A stretch of 64,000 bases of DNA from Liolophura sinensis (Eukaryota > Mollusca > Polyplacophora > Chitonida > Chitonidae): positions 1 to 64,000 of the forward strand of contig NC_088301.1 of NCBI RefSeq assembly GCF_032854445.1, read 5' to 3'. The notes beneath the pieces are model-generated. The model ran no database searches. It had not been told where the DNA came from and saw only the letters and a list, made by a program, of their open reading frames with translations. The position numbers were made by a program, and so were the translations under genes. This document shows, piece after piece, positions 19,101-30,311 of the stretch; position 1 is the first letter of the stretch, and each line of letters opens with the position of its first letter.

Positions 19101-22100
19101 ATGGGTATGTACGCTCTACCTTTACTTACTTGTATAATGAGCTTAAATAATATTCGTTTTGGGACTTTAAACATTAATGGTTTACGGGATCCGTCTAAAC
19201 AAGAACATGTCAAGCAATTTGTTTTCGATAAAGGAATTGATGTACTATTCTTACAGGAAACACACTTCGAAAACTATAATGACACTAAATATTTGCAAAT
19301 CCCAGGCGATGCAAGGTGGGCGTATGGGTCAAATCGAAGTTGTGGGGTGGGAATAATTATTAGGTATACGGTAGACTGCTTTATACGGAAAATACAGAGG
19401 TGCCCTAACGGTCGCTACATAAGCCTTAGGGTTGAGCTCAACAACACTGCTTTAAACCTTGTTTGTGTATATGCCCCTAATAATCCAAAGGAAAGAAAAG
19501 AGTTTATTTCTAATCTAGATAATGTGATGCAGGGCAGTGAGTTGGTTATTATGGGTGGGGATTTTAATTGTGTTGAGAGCATTGAATTAGATAGAGCTGG
19601 CTGTGCCACTAATGTAAGGAATGATGGAGTGGACGAAATTAATAATTTGAAAAGAGATTTTGTATTTGTGATATTTTTAGGAAAACTGCATCCGGATAAG
19701 AATTGTTACACGTGGTCTAGGCGCCAGTGTGCCAGTAGATTGGATAGATTTTATATCCCTAACGCTGTGTTTAAGTATGTAACCCAGTGTGATGCTGTAC
19801 ATGTGTCTTTTTCTGATCATTCGTGTTTGTTTTTTGATATCTCTTTTGAAGATGTCATTTCATGGGGGCCGTTCTACTGGAAGTGTAATACTTCTGTGTT
19901 AAATGACACGGAGCTTGTTGATGATATTAAATCCGTCTTCCATGATATTTTCTCTGTCTGTACAACTGGTCATGCAGATCTAATAGACAGATGGGAGACA
20001 TTTAAAGGGGAATGTAAAGATAGGATTCGGAGTTACTGTAAGGAAAAATCTATGAACAAAAAACGTGATTTGTTGGTACTTGAACAAGAATTAAATGCGT
20101 TGAAATCTAGTCCAATCATTAACTGTGAGCGTATTGACAATGTGAAAAAGACTCTAAATGCCCTTTATAAGTCGAATCATGCGGGAGCGGTTATCCGTGC
20201 TAAAGCTGTTCATTTTGATCAGGGAGAAAAACCAACCAAATATTTCATTAGACGAGAAGTTGGTAGGGGCAGAAAGAAGATGATCAAAAGTATTACTTGT
20301 CATAGTGATTCTTCAATATCCCATGAATCTCAGGAAGGCATTGCTAAGTGTATAAGGTCGTATTATATGAAATTGTATACGGAACAAGATACTGACTCCT
20401 CCATTCAAGATGAGTTCTTGTCATCGCTTCCGATGTTAAATGACGATTGTAAAACTGCCTGCGAAGGCCTTTTGACTGAACAGGAGTTGTTTTTTGCAGT
20501 AAAAAATATGTCTAAAAACCGTTCGCCGGGATGCGACGGTTTGCCAGCAGAGTTTTATGTACAATTTTGGCCACTGTTTTCGGGTGTGTTTACGGATGTA
20601 GTTAATCACTGTTTTAACTTGGGTAGATTAAGTAATTCACAGCGTTCTGGGTTAATCACACTATTATGTAAGGACCCCGACAATGCCGAAAGCATAAAAA
20701 ACTGGAGGCCAATTAGCTTACTAAATGTAGATTATAAGATTGTTTCTAAAGCTTTGTGCAATCGGTTAAAAAATGTGATCGATACAATTGTACTTCAGAA
20801 TCAGACATGTGGAATACCAGGCCGAAGTATTTTTGACAACCTTCACTTATTACGAAATACATATGATTATGTTGAACAAAAAGATTTAAAAGGATGCTTT
20901 CTTAACTTAGACCAGGAGAAAGCCTTTGACAGAGTAGACTGGTCATTTTTGTTCAAATGTTTAGAGAAATTTAACTTCGGACCCGACTTTTGTAAGTGGG
21001 TGCAATTATTATATACTGACATTACAAGTAGTGTTATTGTGAACGGGCACATAACAGAAGAATTTAAACTGAGTCGAGGTGTCCGACAGGGTTGTTCTTT
21101 GTCACCATTATTGTATGTTTTGTCCTTAGAGCCCTTTATAGCCGCCATTAGAAACAATGACGAAATTAATGGTGTACGGTTACCCGGCACAAATAAGGAA
21201 ACAAGAGTGTCGGCATTTGCAGATGATACGACTGCAATTTTATCTGAAGAGAGTTCTGTTCCGCATGTAATTAAACTAGCAGAAAGTTATGGAAAAGCCT
21301 CAGGAGCAAAACTCAACTTGTTGAAAAGCACGGTTCTTCCCATTGGTAGCTGGGACGAAACTAACGTGCACAGTGGTGGGCTTAACATCACTACAAATTC
21401 AAAGATTTGTGGGGTATTTTTTGGACCAGATCAAACAGAACTCAATTCTGAGCGTGTTTTAAGTAAGGTAAAGAAACATGTATCAGCATGGAATGGAAGA
21501 TATTTGACCCTACGGGGGAGGTCTGTCTTAATTAATACAGTTGCTTTAGCTGTTTTATGGTTTTCTGCACAGTGTACTCTGTTGCCACCTAAATGTGTCA
21601 ATCAATGTTCCCAAACTGTGTTCAGATTTTTGTGGGATAACAAGCCCGAAAGTTTGAAGAGAGTTGTCGTACATAATAAAATAGGGAATGGAGGTCTAAA
21701 CGTACATAATATAGATTGTAAAATAAAAGCACTTGTTACTCGGCATGTTTTAAAATTAATTCATGGAACAACAGCGGAATGGAAATACTTTGCCATCTAT
21801 TGGTTGGGTTTACCCCTAAGACATGTTTGTCGTGAATTCTGTCGTTCCAATATCCCACATTCTGAAAACATTCCACCTTTTTATAGACTGACCTTGAGCG
21901 CCTGGAGAGAATTTACCACAGGTGTACAGCAACCTGTAACATTGTGTTCAAGCAGGTATATTTATGAATATTTTGTAACAAAAATAGTACATTGTCCAAG
22001 AGCAATGGTGTCTATGCCGCATTTGGACTGGGTTAGAATATGGAAAACTGTTTTTCATCAATTCTTAGATCACAACTTGGTCAACTTCAGTTACAAGTTG

Positions 22101-22586
22101 GTTCATGACATTTTGCCCGTTAAGGAAAAACTTCTTAGGAGAAATGTAGCCACCGATGACTTGTGTGTTTTTTGCTCCCTGTCTGAAACTCGGCAACATC
22201 TGTTTGTACAATGTAAAATCGTTCAAGATGTGTTTAATGACTTTAACCGGATATTTGTTTTGTTTGCGAACTACCTACCAAATATGGACTCGGAAACATT
22301 AATTTACAAGGTATTCAATTCCACCTTTAACCAGGAAGTTAGAGCTGTGATGGTGTATGTCATATGTGTTCTTCAGTTTAGTATTTGGTGTGCACGCAAC
22401 GACATAATATTTCAGAAAAAAAACAGGGATTCTGTTGCTATTGTTAAGGCCGCCAAAGGAATAATTAAAACCCGTATTCATGTTGACTTTTTTCGACTAG
22501 ACAGGCCATCTTTCGAGAAAATCTGGTGTATAAACAAAGTCTTTTGTACATTACAGAATGATAAATTAGTGTATTTATTGAAATGA
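19101..22586 (+). CDS. LINE ORF2 (copy 2), endonuclease-reverse transcriptase
   Basis: 1,161 residues from the ATG at 19101; a second ATG at 19137 gives a start (MSLNNIRFGTLNINGLRD) closer to family form. The N-terminal apurinic-like endonuclease (about residues 15-250) shows NINGL, LQETHF, YAPN, GGDFN, YTWS, SRLDR and SDHS. The reverse transcriptase (about 470-770) shows NWRPISLLN, LDQEKAFDRVDW, GVRQGCSLSPLLYV and AFADD. The C-terminal part has the W-x-L-x-RG-R and GGLNVHN blocks and a CCHC motif (CVFC...H...C, about 1022-1038). It nicks the target and copies element RNA there. Oddity: nt 19662-19682 encode VFVIFLG where copy 1 has GICDIFR. Confidence 0.93.
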   Translation: MGMYALPLLTCIMSLNNIRFGTLNINGLRDPSKQEHVKQFVFDKGIDVLFLQETHFENYNDTKYLQIPGDARWAYGSNRSCGVGIIIRYTVDCFIRKIQRCPNGRYISLRVELNNTALNLVCVYAPNNPKERKEFISNLDNVMQGSELVIMGGDFNCVESIELDRAGCATNVRNDGVDEINNLKRDFVFVIFLGKLHPDKNCYTWSRRQCASRLDRFYIPNAVFKYVTQCDAVHVSFSDHSCLFFDISFEDVISWGPFYWKCNTSVLNDTELVDDIKSVFHDIFSVCTTGHADLIDRWETFKGECKDRIRSYCKEKSMNKKRDLLVLEQELNALKSSPIINCERIDNVKKTLNALYKSNHAGAVIRAKAVHFDQGEKPTKYFIRREVGRGRKKMIKSITCHSDSSISHESQEGIAKCIRSYYMKLYTEQDTDSSIQDEFLSSLPMLNDDCKTACEGLLTEQELFFAVKNMSKNRSPGCDGLPAEFYVQFWPLFSGVFTDVVNHCFNLGRLSNSQRSGLITLLCKDPDNAESIKNWRPISLLNVDYKIVSKALCNRLKNVIDTIVLQNQTCGIPGRSIFDNLHLLRNTYDYVEQKDLKGCFLNLDQEKAFDRVDWSFLFKCLEKFNFGPDFCKWVQLLYTDITSSVIVNGHITEEFKLSRGVRQGCSLSPLLYVLSLEPFIAAIRNNDEINGVRLPGTNKETRVSAFADDTTAILSEESSVPHVIKLAESYGKASGAKLNLLKSTVLPIGSWDETNVHSGGLNITTNSKICGVFFGPDQTELNSERVLSKVKKHVSAWNGRYLTLRGRSVLINTVALAVLWFSAQCTLLPPKCVNQCSQTVFRFLWDNKPESLKRVVVHNKIGNGGLNVHNIDCKIKALVTRHVLKLIHGTTAEWKYFAIYWLGLPLRHVCREFCRSNIPHSENIPPFYRLTLSAWREFTTGVQQPVTLCSSRYIYEYFVTKIVHCPRAMVSMPHLDWVRIWKTVFHQFLDHNLVNFSYKLVHDILPVKEKLLRRNVATDDLCVFCSLSETRQHLFVQCKIVQDVFNDFNRIFVLFANYLPNMDSETLIYKVFNSTFNQEVRAVMVYVICVLQFSIWCARNDIIFQKKNRDSVAIVKAAKGIIKTRIHVDFFRLDRPSFEKIWCINKVFCTLQNDKLVYLLK

Positions 22587-22745
22587 GCAGCTAATGTGCA
22601 ATTGTTCTGTTCACAAAGCAGTCATCTTTTCTGTGATATTTTATTTTAATTAAGACTGCCTTGTGATTTCAAAAGTTTGTGATAGCCGGGTATTGTGAAA
22701 TCTTGTGTATTTGATGACAATCTGGGAATAAATTCAACAATTTTC
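22587..22745 (+). other. LINE 3' UTR with poly(A) signal (copy 2)
   Basis: 159 bp between the ORF2 stop and the A-run. AATAAA at 22727-22732 lies 13 bp before the A-run, as expected for a polyadenylated template. No second repeat or stem-loop is evident. Confidence 0.8.
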
Positions 22746-22762
22746 AAAAAAAAAAAAAAAAA

Positions 22763-22774
22763 AAAGTCTTTTTT
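22763..22774. repeat. Target-site duplication, right (copy 2)
   Basis: AAAGTCTTTTTT following the poly(A); its first three A merge with the A-run, so the exact boundary is ambiguous by three bases. The inferred bottom-strand nick, GACTTT/ACAG, fits the T-run/A preference of L1-type endonucleases. Confidence 0.83.
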
Positions 22775-23539
22775 ATTTGCTGCCAGTCTGCAGATTTTCT
22801 TCTACAGGTATCAAAATGATGGAAATTATCTAAGCTGTGAGCGGATATGAGTTTTAATGATGAAAGTTTGAAATTCTGGGCGAGAAGACACAAGGAGACA
22901 GGTGGTGATGAGGCTGCGAGTGACGTCTCCTTGACGTTGCTAGGCACACCTATGCTGCCGGCATAGAAAGGTCCAGGATTTTCACCGTTAACCTGGGTCA
23001 AGATTTTTATGGCTTCTTTCTCACAGACTCGGCTAGGCATGCACCAATGCTTATTGGCCACGAAGTTTTTGGGACTGAGCTTCAGCGCTAAATGTTAACA
23101 TTGTCGCTGAGGGAAAATAATGGAGGTGTGTGGCCTGTAGTGACACTTGTGCCAAAACACGTAATGTGTCATTGTGTGCTCAGACTTTGCACCATCCCTA
23201 AAATATTTGGTGGGTACATCTGCGATGTGGTTTGCATTGGCATGGAACTTGATTGAGCAGTTATAAAACTTTTATGTGCTATATTTTCCCCACATATCCG
23301 ATTTGTCTAAATATCGACAAAAATGCTCTGTGGTTTAGGGTAGTACGGGTGTATGAGTAAGCTGGAACAAACACGGACAACGTTTCATCACTCCTGGCTT
23401 TTGAAATGTCTCTTTTTGAGGCTGACATTGGACAAATCCAATTACCACACAGACCGTTGTTGAGTATACTGGAGATTTGTGACAAGGCATGGTTGCGAGA
23501 ATTGAGTGTTACATAGCACACTAGAGACAAAACAAGTGT

Positions 23540-23611
23540 TAGCAGAGCGTGGTTTCGATCCACGGACCTCTGGGTTATGGGCCCAGCACGCTTCCACTGC
23601 GCCACTCTGCT
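23540..23611 (-). tRNA. initiator tRNA-Met (CAU), unit 11
   Basis: Identical to reference; first tRNA gene to the right of the second LINE. Confidence 0.97.
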
Positions 23612-23777
23612 GTTAAACGAAAGGATCTGAGCTATACACAACACAATCACTACCGGCACAATTGCATCTGATCAAAACAAGCCCGTGTTTGGCCAAAAAG
23701 TGCCAAACAAGAAACGCCAGATACTACTAGGAGGGTTCAAATAAACCTCTTGGCTGGATCTCACATCCTATAAGATT

Positions 23778-23849
23778 GCGTCGGTGGTGTAATGGTCAGC
23801 ATGGTTGCCTTCCAAGCAGTCGATCCGGGTTCGATTCCCGGCCGACGCA
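23778..23849 (+). tRNA. tRNA-Gly (UCC), unit 11
   Basis: Identical to the unit 5 reference, T4 stop present. Confidence 0.97.
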
Positions 23850-24842
23850 CCAAGTCTTTTATCACACGGACAGTTGCTCAATAAACTGGAGAATGGTGAC
23901 CCGCCATCGTTGCGGCAGTGGAATTTTACACAGCACAGTAGAGACAAAACAAGCGTGAGAAAAGCGTCGTTTCCATCCACGGACCTCTGGCTTATGAACA
24001 CACACCCCCAACACAACTTACGTTTTTCGGGAGGGACGAATGTAATTCCCTGTAATTTAGGCTGTAAAGTCTTTTTTATTTGCTGCCAGTCTGCAGATTT
24101 TCTTCTACAGGTATCAAAATGATGGAAATTGTCTAAGCTGTGAGCGGGTATGAGATTTAATGATGAAAGTTTGAAATTCTGGGCGAGAAGACACAAGGAG
24201 ACAGGTGGTGATGAGGCTGCGAGTGACGTCTCCTTGACGTTGCTAGGCACACCTATGCTGCCGGCATAGAAAGGTCCAGGATTTTCACCGTTAACCTGGG
24301 TCAAGATTTTTATGGCTTCTTTCTCACAGACTGGGCTAGGTATGCACCAAAGCTTATTGGCGACGAAGTTTTTGGGACTGAGCTTCAGCGCTAAATGTTA
24401 ACATTGTCGCTGAGGGAAAATAATGGAGGTGCGTGGCCTGTAGTGACACTTGTGCCAAAACACGTAATGTGTCATTGTGTGCTCAGACTTTGCACCATCC
24501 CTAAAATATTTGGTGGGTACATCTGCGATGTGGTTTGCATTGGCATGGAACTTGATTGAGCAGTTATAAAACTTTTATGTGCTATATTTTCCCCACATAT
24601 CCGATTTGTCTAAATATCGACAAAAATGCTCTGTGGTTGAGGGTAGTACGGGTGTATGAGTAAGCTGGAACAAACACGGACAACGTTTCATCACTCCTGG
24701 CTTTTGAAATGTCTCTTTTTGGGGCTGACATTGGACAAATCCAATTACCACACAGACCGTTGTTGAGTATACTGGAGATTTGTGACAAGGCATGGTTGCG
24801 AGAATTGAGTGTTACATAGCACACTAGAGACAAAACAAGTGT

Positions 24843-24914
24843 TAGCAGAGCGTGGTTTCGATCCACGGACCTCTGGGTTATGGGCCCAGCACGCTTCCAC
24901 TGCGCCACTCTGCT
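24843..24914 (-). tRNA. initiator tRNA-Met (CAU), unit 12
   Basis: Identical to reference. The divergent spacer here is 165 bp because one A is missing from the hairpin loop. Confidence 0.97.
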
Positions 24915-25079
24915 GTTAGACGAAAGGGTTTGCGCTATACACAACACAATCACTACCGGCACAATTGCATCTGATCAAAACAAGCCCGTCTTTGGCCAAA
25001 AGTGCCAAACAAGAAACGCCAGATACTACTAGGAGGGTTCAAATAAACCTCTTGGCTGGATCTCACATCCTATAAGATT

Positions 25080-25151
25080 GCGTCGGTGGTGTAATGGTCA
25101 GCATGGTTGCCTTCCAAGCAGTCGATCCGGGTTCGATTCCCGGCCGACGCA
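25080..25151 (+). tRNA. tRNA-Gly (UCC), unit 12
   Basis: Body identical to reference; trailer variant AAGAATTTTAT keeps the T4 stop. Confidence 0.97.
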
Positions 25152-26144
25152 CCAAGAATTTTATCACACGGACAGTTGCTCCATAAAATGGAGAATGGTG
25201 ACCCGCCATCGTTGCGGCAGTGGAATTTTACACAGCACAGTAGAGACAAAACAAGCGTGAGAAAAGCGTCGTTTCCATCCACGGACCTCTGGCTTATGAA
25301 CACACACCCCCAACACAACTTACGTTTTTCGGGAGGGACGAATGTAATTCCCTGTAATTTAGGCTGTAAAGTCTTTTTTATTTGCTGCCAGTCTGCAGAT
25401 TTTTTTCTACAGGTATCAAAATGATGGAAATTGTCTAAGCTGTGAGCGGGTATGAGTTTTAATGATGAAAGTTTGAAATTCTGGGCGAGAAGACACAAGG
25501 AGACAGGTGGTGATGAGGCTGCGAGTGACGTCTCCTTGACGTTGCTAGGCACACCTATGCTGCCGGCATAGAAAGGTCCAGGATTTTCACCGTTAACCTG
25601 GGTCAAGATTTTTATGGCTTCTTTCTCACAGACTGGGCTAGGCATGCACCAAAGCTTATTGGCGACATAATTTTTGGGACTGAACTTCAGCGCTAAATGT
25701 TAACATTGTCGCTGAGGGAAAATAATGGAGGTGCGTGGCCTGTAGTGATACTTGTGCCAAAACACGTAATGTGTCATTGTGTGCTCAGACTTTGCACCAT
25801 CCCTAAAATATTTGGTGGGTACATCTGCGATGTGGTTTGCATTGACATGGAACTTGATTGAGCAGTTATAAAACTTTTATGTGCTATATTTTCCCCACAT
25901 ATCCGATTTGTCTAAATATCGACAAAAATGCTCTGTGGTTGAGGGTAGTACGGGTGTATGAGTAAGCTGGAACAAACACGGACAACGTTTCATCACTCCT
26001 GGCTTTTGAAATGTCTCTTTTTGGGGCTGACATTGGACAAATCCAATTACCACACAGACCGTTGTTGAGTATACTGGGGATCTGTGACAGGGCATGGTTG
26101 CGAGAATTGAGTGTTACATAGCACACTAGAGACAAAACAAGTGT

Positions 26145-26216
26145 TAGCAGAGCGTGGTTTCGATCCACGGACCTCTGGGTTATGGGCCCAGCACGCTTCC
26201 ACTGCGCCACTCTGCT
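26145..26216 (-). tRNA. initiator tRNA-Met (CAU), unit 13
   Basis: Identical to reference. Its flanks share variants with unit 1 (offset about 26,083 bp). Confidence 0.97.
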
Positions 26217-26382
26217 GTTAAACGAAAGTGTCTGCGCTATACACAACACAATCACTACCGGCACAATTGCATCTGATCAAAACAAGCCCGTCTTTGGCCA
26301 AAAAGTGCCAAACAAGAAACGCCAGATACTACTAGGAGGGTTCAAATAAACCTCTTGGCTGGATCTCACATCCTATAAGATT

Positions 26383-26454
26383 GCGTCGGTGGTGTAATGG
26401 TCAGCATGGTTGCCTTCCAAGCAGTCGATCCGGGTTCGATTCCCGGCCGTCGCA
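26383..26454 (+). tRNA. tRNA-Gly (UCC), unit 13
   Basis: A69 to T (T4-T69 mismatch), as in unit 1, but the B box is intact. T4 stop present. Confidence 0.93.
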
Positions 26455-27447
26455 CCAAGTATTTTATCACACGGACAGTTGCTCAATAAACTGGAGAATG
26501 GTGACCCGCCATCGTTGCGGCAGTGGAATTTTACACAGCACAGTAGAGACAAAACAAGCGTGAGAAAGGCGTCGTTTCCATCCACGGACCTCTGGCTTAT
26601 GAACACACACCCCCAACGCAACTTACGTTTTTCGGGAGGGACGAATGTAATTCCCTGTAATTTAGGCTGTAAAGTCTTTTTTATTTGCTGCCAGTCTGCA
26701 GATTTTCTTCTACAGGTATCAAAATGATGGAAATTGTCTAAGCTGTGAGCGGGTATGAGTTTTAATGATGAAAGTTTGAAATTCTGGGCGAGAAGACACA
26801 AGGAGACAGGTGGTGATGAGGCTGCGAGTGACGTCTCCTTGACGTTGCTAGGCACACCTATGCTGCCGGCATAGAAAGGTCCAGGATTTTCACCGTTAAC
26901 CTGGGTCAAGATTTTTATGGCTTCTTTCTCACAGACTGGGCTAGGCATGCACCAAAGCTTATTGGCCACGAAATTTTTGGGACTGAGCTTCAGCGCTAAA
27001 TGTTAACATTGTCGCTGAGGGAAAATAATGGAGGTTTGTGGCCTGTAGTGACACTTGTGCCAAAACACGTAATGTGTCATTGTGTGCCCAGACTTTGCAC
27101 CATCCGTAAAATATTTGGTGGGTACATCTGCGATGTGGTTTGCATTGGCATGGAACTTGATTGAGCAGTTATAAAACTTTTATGTGCTATATTTTCCCCA
27201 CATATCCGATTTGTCTAAATATCGACAAAAATGCTCTGTGGTTTAGGGTAGTACGGGTGTATGAGTAAGCTGGAACAAACACGGACAACGTTTCATCACT
27301 CCTGGCTTTTGAAATGTCTCTTTTTGGGGCTGACATTGGACAAATCCAATTACCACACAGACAGTTGTTGAGTATACTGGAGATTTGTGACAAGGCATGG
27401 TTGCGAGAATTGAGTGTTACATAGCACACTAGAGAAAAAACAAGTGT

Positions 27448-27519
27448 TAGCAGAGCGTGGTTTCGATCCACGGACCTCTGGGTTATGGGCCCAGCACGCT
27501 TCCACTGCGCCACTCTGCT
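27448..27519 (-). tRNA. initiator tRNA-Met (CAU), unit 14
   Basis: Body identical to reference; the terminator is lengthened to T6. Confidence 0.97.
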
Positions 27520-27685
27520 GTTAAACGAAAGGATCTGAGCTATACACAACACAATCACTACCGGCACAATTGCATCTGATCAAAACAAGCCCGTGTTTGG
27601 CCAAAAAGTGCCAAACAAGAAACGCCAGATACTACTAGGAGGGTTCAAATAAACCTCTTGGCTGGATCTCACATCCTATAAGATT

Positions 27686-27757
27686 GCGTCGGTGGTGTAA
27701 TGGTCAGCATGGTTGCCTTCCAAGCAGTCGATCCGGGTTCGATTCCCGGCCGACGCA
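27686..27757 (+). tRNA. tRNA-Gly (UCC), unit 14
   Basis: Identical to reference; T4 stop present. Confidence 0.97.
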
Positions 27758-28698
27758 CCAAGTCTTTTATCTCACGGACAGTTGCTCAATAAACTGGAGA
27801 ATGGTGACCCGCCATCGTTGCGGCAGTGGAATTTTACACAGCACAGTGGAGACAAAACAAGCGTAAGAAAAGCGTCGTTTCCATCCACGGACCTCTGGCT
27901 TATGAACACACACCCCCAACACAACTTACGTTTTTCGGGAGGGACGAATGTAATTCCCTGTAATTTAGGCTGTAAAGTCTTTTTTATTTGCTGCCAGTCT
28001 GCAGATTTTCTTCTACAGGTATCAAAATGATGGAAATTATCTAAGCTGTGAGCGGATATGAGTTTTAATGATGAAAGTTTGAAATTCTGGGCGAGAAGAC
28101 ACAAGGAGACAGGTGGTGATGAGGCTGCGAGTGACGTCTCCTTGACGTTGCTAGGCACACCTATGCTGCCGGCATAGAAAGGTCCAGGATTTTCACCGTT
28201 AACCTGGGTCAAGATTTTTATGGCTTCTTTCTCACAGACTGGGCTAGGCATGCACCAAAGCTTATTGGCGACGAAGTTTTTGGGACTGAGCTTCAGCGCT
28301 AAATGTTAACATTGTCGCTGAGGGAAAATAATGGAGGTGCGTGGCCTGTAGTGACACTTGTATATTTGGTGGGTACATCTGCTATGTGGTTTGTATTGGC
28401 ATGGAACTTGATTGAGCAGTTTTAAAACTTTTATGTGCTATATTTTGCCCACATATCCGATTTGTCTAAATATCGACAAAAATGCTCTGTGGTTGATGCT
28501 AGTACGGGAGTATGAGTAAGCTGGAACAAACACGGACAACGTTTCATCACTCCTGGCTTTTGAAATGTCTCTTTTTGGGGCTGACATTGGACAAATCCAA
28601 TTACCACACAGACCGTTGTTGAGTATACTGGAGATTTGTGACAAGGCATGGTTGCGAGAATTGAGTGTTACATAGCACACTAGAGACAAAACAAGTGT

Positions 28699-28770
28699 TA
28701 GCAGAGCGTGGTTTCGATCCACGGACCTCTGGGTTATGGGCCCAGCACGCTTCCACTGCGCCACTCTGCT
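28699..28770 (-). tRNA. initiator tRNA-Met (CAU), unit 15
   Basis: Identical to reference. Confidence 0.97.
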
Positions 28771-28936
28771 GTTAAACGAAAGTGTCTGCGCTATACACAA
28801 CACAATCACTACCGGTACAATTGCATCTGATCAAAACAAGCCCGTCTTTGGCCAAAAAGTGCCAAACAAGAAACGCCAGATACTACTAGGAGGGTTCAAA
28901 TAAACCTCTTGGCTGGATCTCACATCCTAAAAGATT

Positions 28937-29008
28937 GCGTCGGTGGTGTAATGGTCAGCATGGTTGCCTTCCAAGCAGTCGATCCGGGTTCGATTCCCGG
29001 CCGACGCA
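28937..29008 (+). tRNA. tRNA-Gly (UCC), unit 15
   Basis: Body identical to reference; the upstream TATAAG is TAAAAG here. T4 stop present. Confidence 0.97.
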
Positions 29009-30001
29009 CCAAGTATTTTATCACACGGACAGTTGCTCAAAAAACTGGAGAATGGTGACCCGCCATCGTTGCGGCAGTGGAATTTTACACAGCACAGTAG
29101 AGACAAAACAAGCGTAAGAAAAGCGTCGTTTCCATCCACGGACCTCTGGCTTATGAACACACACCCCCAACACAACTTACGTTTTTCGGGAGGGACGAAT
29201 GTAATTCCCTGTAATTTAGGCTGTAAAGTCTTTTTTATTTGCTGCCAGTCTGCAGATTTTCTTCTACATTTATCAAAATGATGGAAATTGTCTAAGCTGT
29301 GAGCGGGTATGAGTTTTAATGATGAAAGTTTGAAATTCTGGGCAAGAAGACACAAGGAGACAGGTGGTGATGAGGCTGCGAGTGACGTCTCCTTGACGTT
29401 GCTAGGCACACCTATGCTGCCGGCATAGAAAAGTCCAGGATTTTCACCGTTAACCTGGGTCAAGATTTTTATGGCTTCTTTCTCACAGACTGGGCTAGGC
29501 ATGCACCAAAGCTTATTGGCCACGAAATTTTTGGGACTGAGCTTCAGCGCAAAATGTTAACATTGTCGCTGAGGGAAAATAATGGAGGTGTGTGGCCTGT
29601 AGTGACACTTGTGCCAAAACACGTAATGTGTCATTGTGTGCCCAGACTTTGCACCATCCGTAAAATATTTGGTGGGTACATCTGCGATGTGGTTTGCATT
29701 GACATGGAACTTGATTGAGCAGTTTTAAAACTTTTATGTGCTATATTTTCCCCACATATCCGATTTGTCTAAATATCGACAAAAATGCTCTGTGGTTGAG
29801 GGTAGTACGGGTGTATGAGTAAGCTGGAACAAACACGGACAACGTTTCATCACTCCTGGCTTTTGAAATGTCTCCTTTTCGGGCTGACATTGGCCAAATC
29901 CAATTACCACACAGACCGTTGTTGAGTATACTGGAGATTTGTGACAAGGCATGGTTGCGAGAATTGAGTGTTACATAGCACACTAGAGACAAAACAAGTG
30001 T

Positions 30002-30073
30002 TAGCAGAGCGTGGTTTCGATCCACGGACCTCTGGGTTATGGGCCCAGCACGCTTCCACTGCGCCACTCTGCT
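30002..30073 (-). tRNA. initiator tRNA-Met (CAU), unit 16
   Basis: Identical to reference. Confidence 0.97.
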
Positions 30074-30239
30074 GTTAAACGAAAGGGTCTGCGCTATACA
30101 CAACACAATCACTACCGGCACAATTGCATCTGATCAAAACAAGCCCGTGTTTGGCCAAAAAGTGCCAAACAAGAAACGCCAGATACTACTAGGAGGGTTC
30201 AAATAAACCTCTTGGCTGGATCTCACATCCTATAAGATT

Positions 30240-30311
30240 GCGTCGGTGGTGTGATGGTCAGCATGGTTGCCTTCCAAGCAGTCGATCCGGGTTCGATTCC
30301 CGGCCGTCGCA
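30240..30311 (+). tRNA. tRNA-Gly (UCC), unit 16, A box altered
   Basis: A14 to G in the A box and A69 to T (4:69 mismatch). The same pair of changes occurs in units 19 and 29. T4 stop present. Confidence 0.88.

Larger units (their letters stand above)
17573..22765 (+). mobile_element. Tx1-like (L1 group) non-LTR retrotransposon, copy 2, full length
   Basis: A 5.2-kb LINE on the plus strand in the proximal spacer of unit 10. It has a short 5' UTR, ORF1, ORF2, a 159-bp 3' UTR with AATAAA at 22727-22732, and a 20-nt A-run (22746-22765). Target-site duplications of 12 bp flank it. Both ORFs are open, making it the better-preserved copy, though a compensated double indel sits in the endonuclease. 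The flanking half-units carry matching private variants (GTGGAGAC left; ATTATC and GCGGATATG right), consistent with one clean insertion. Confidence 0.95.

Noticed and set aside
17573-22765. LTR retroelement
   Set aside because: No terminal direct repeats, protease or integrase. Poly(A) tail, short target duplication and an apurinic-like endonuclease fused to RT identify a LINE.
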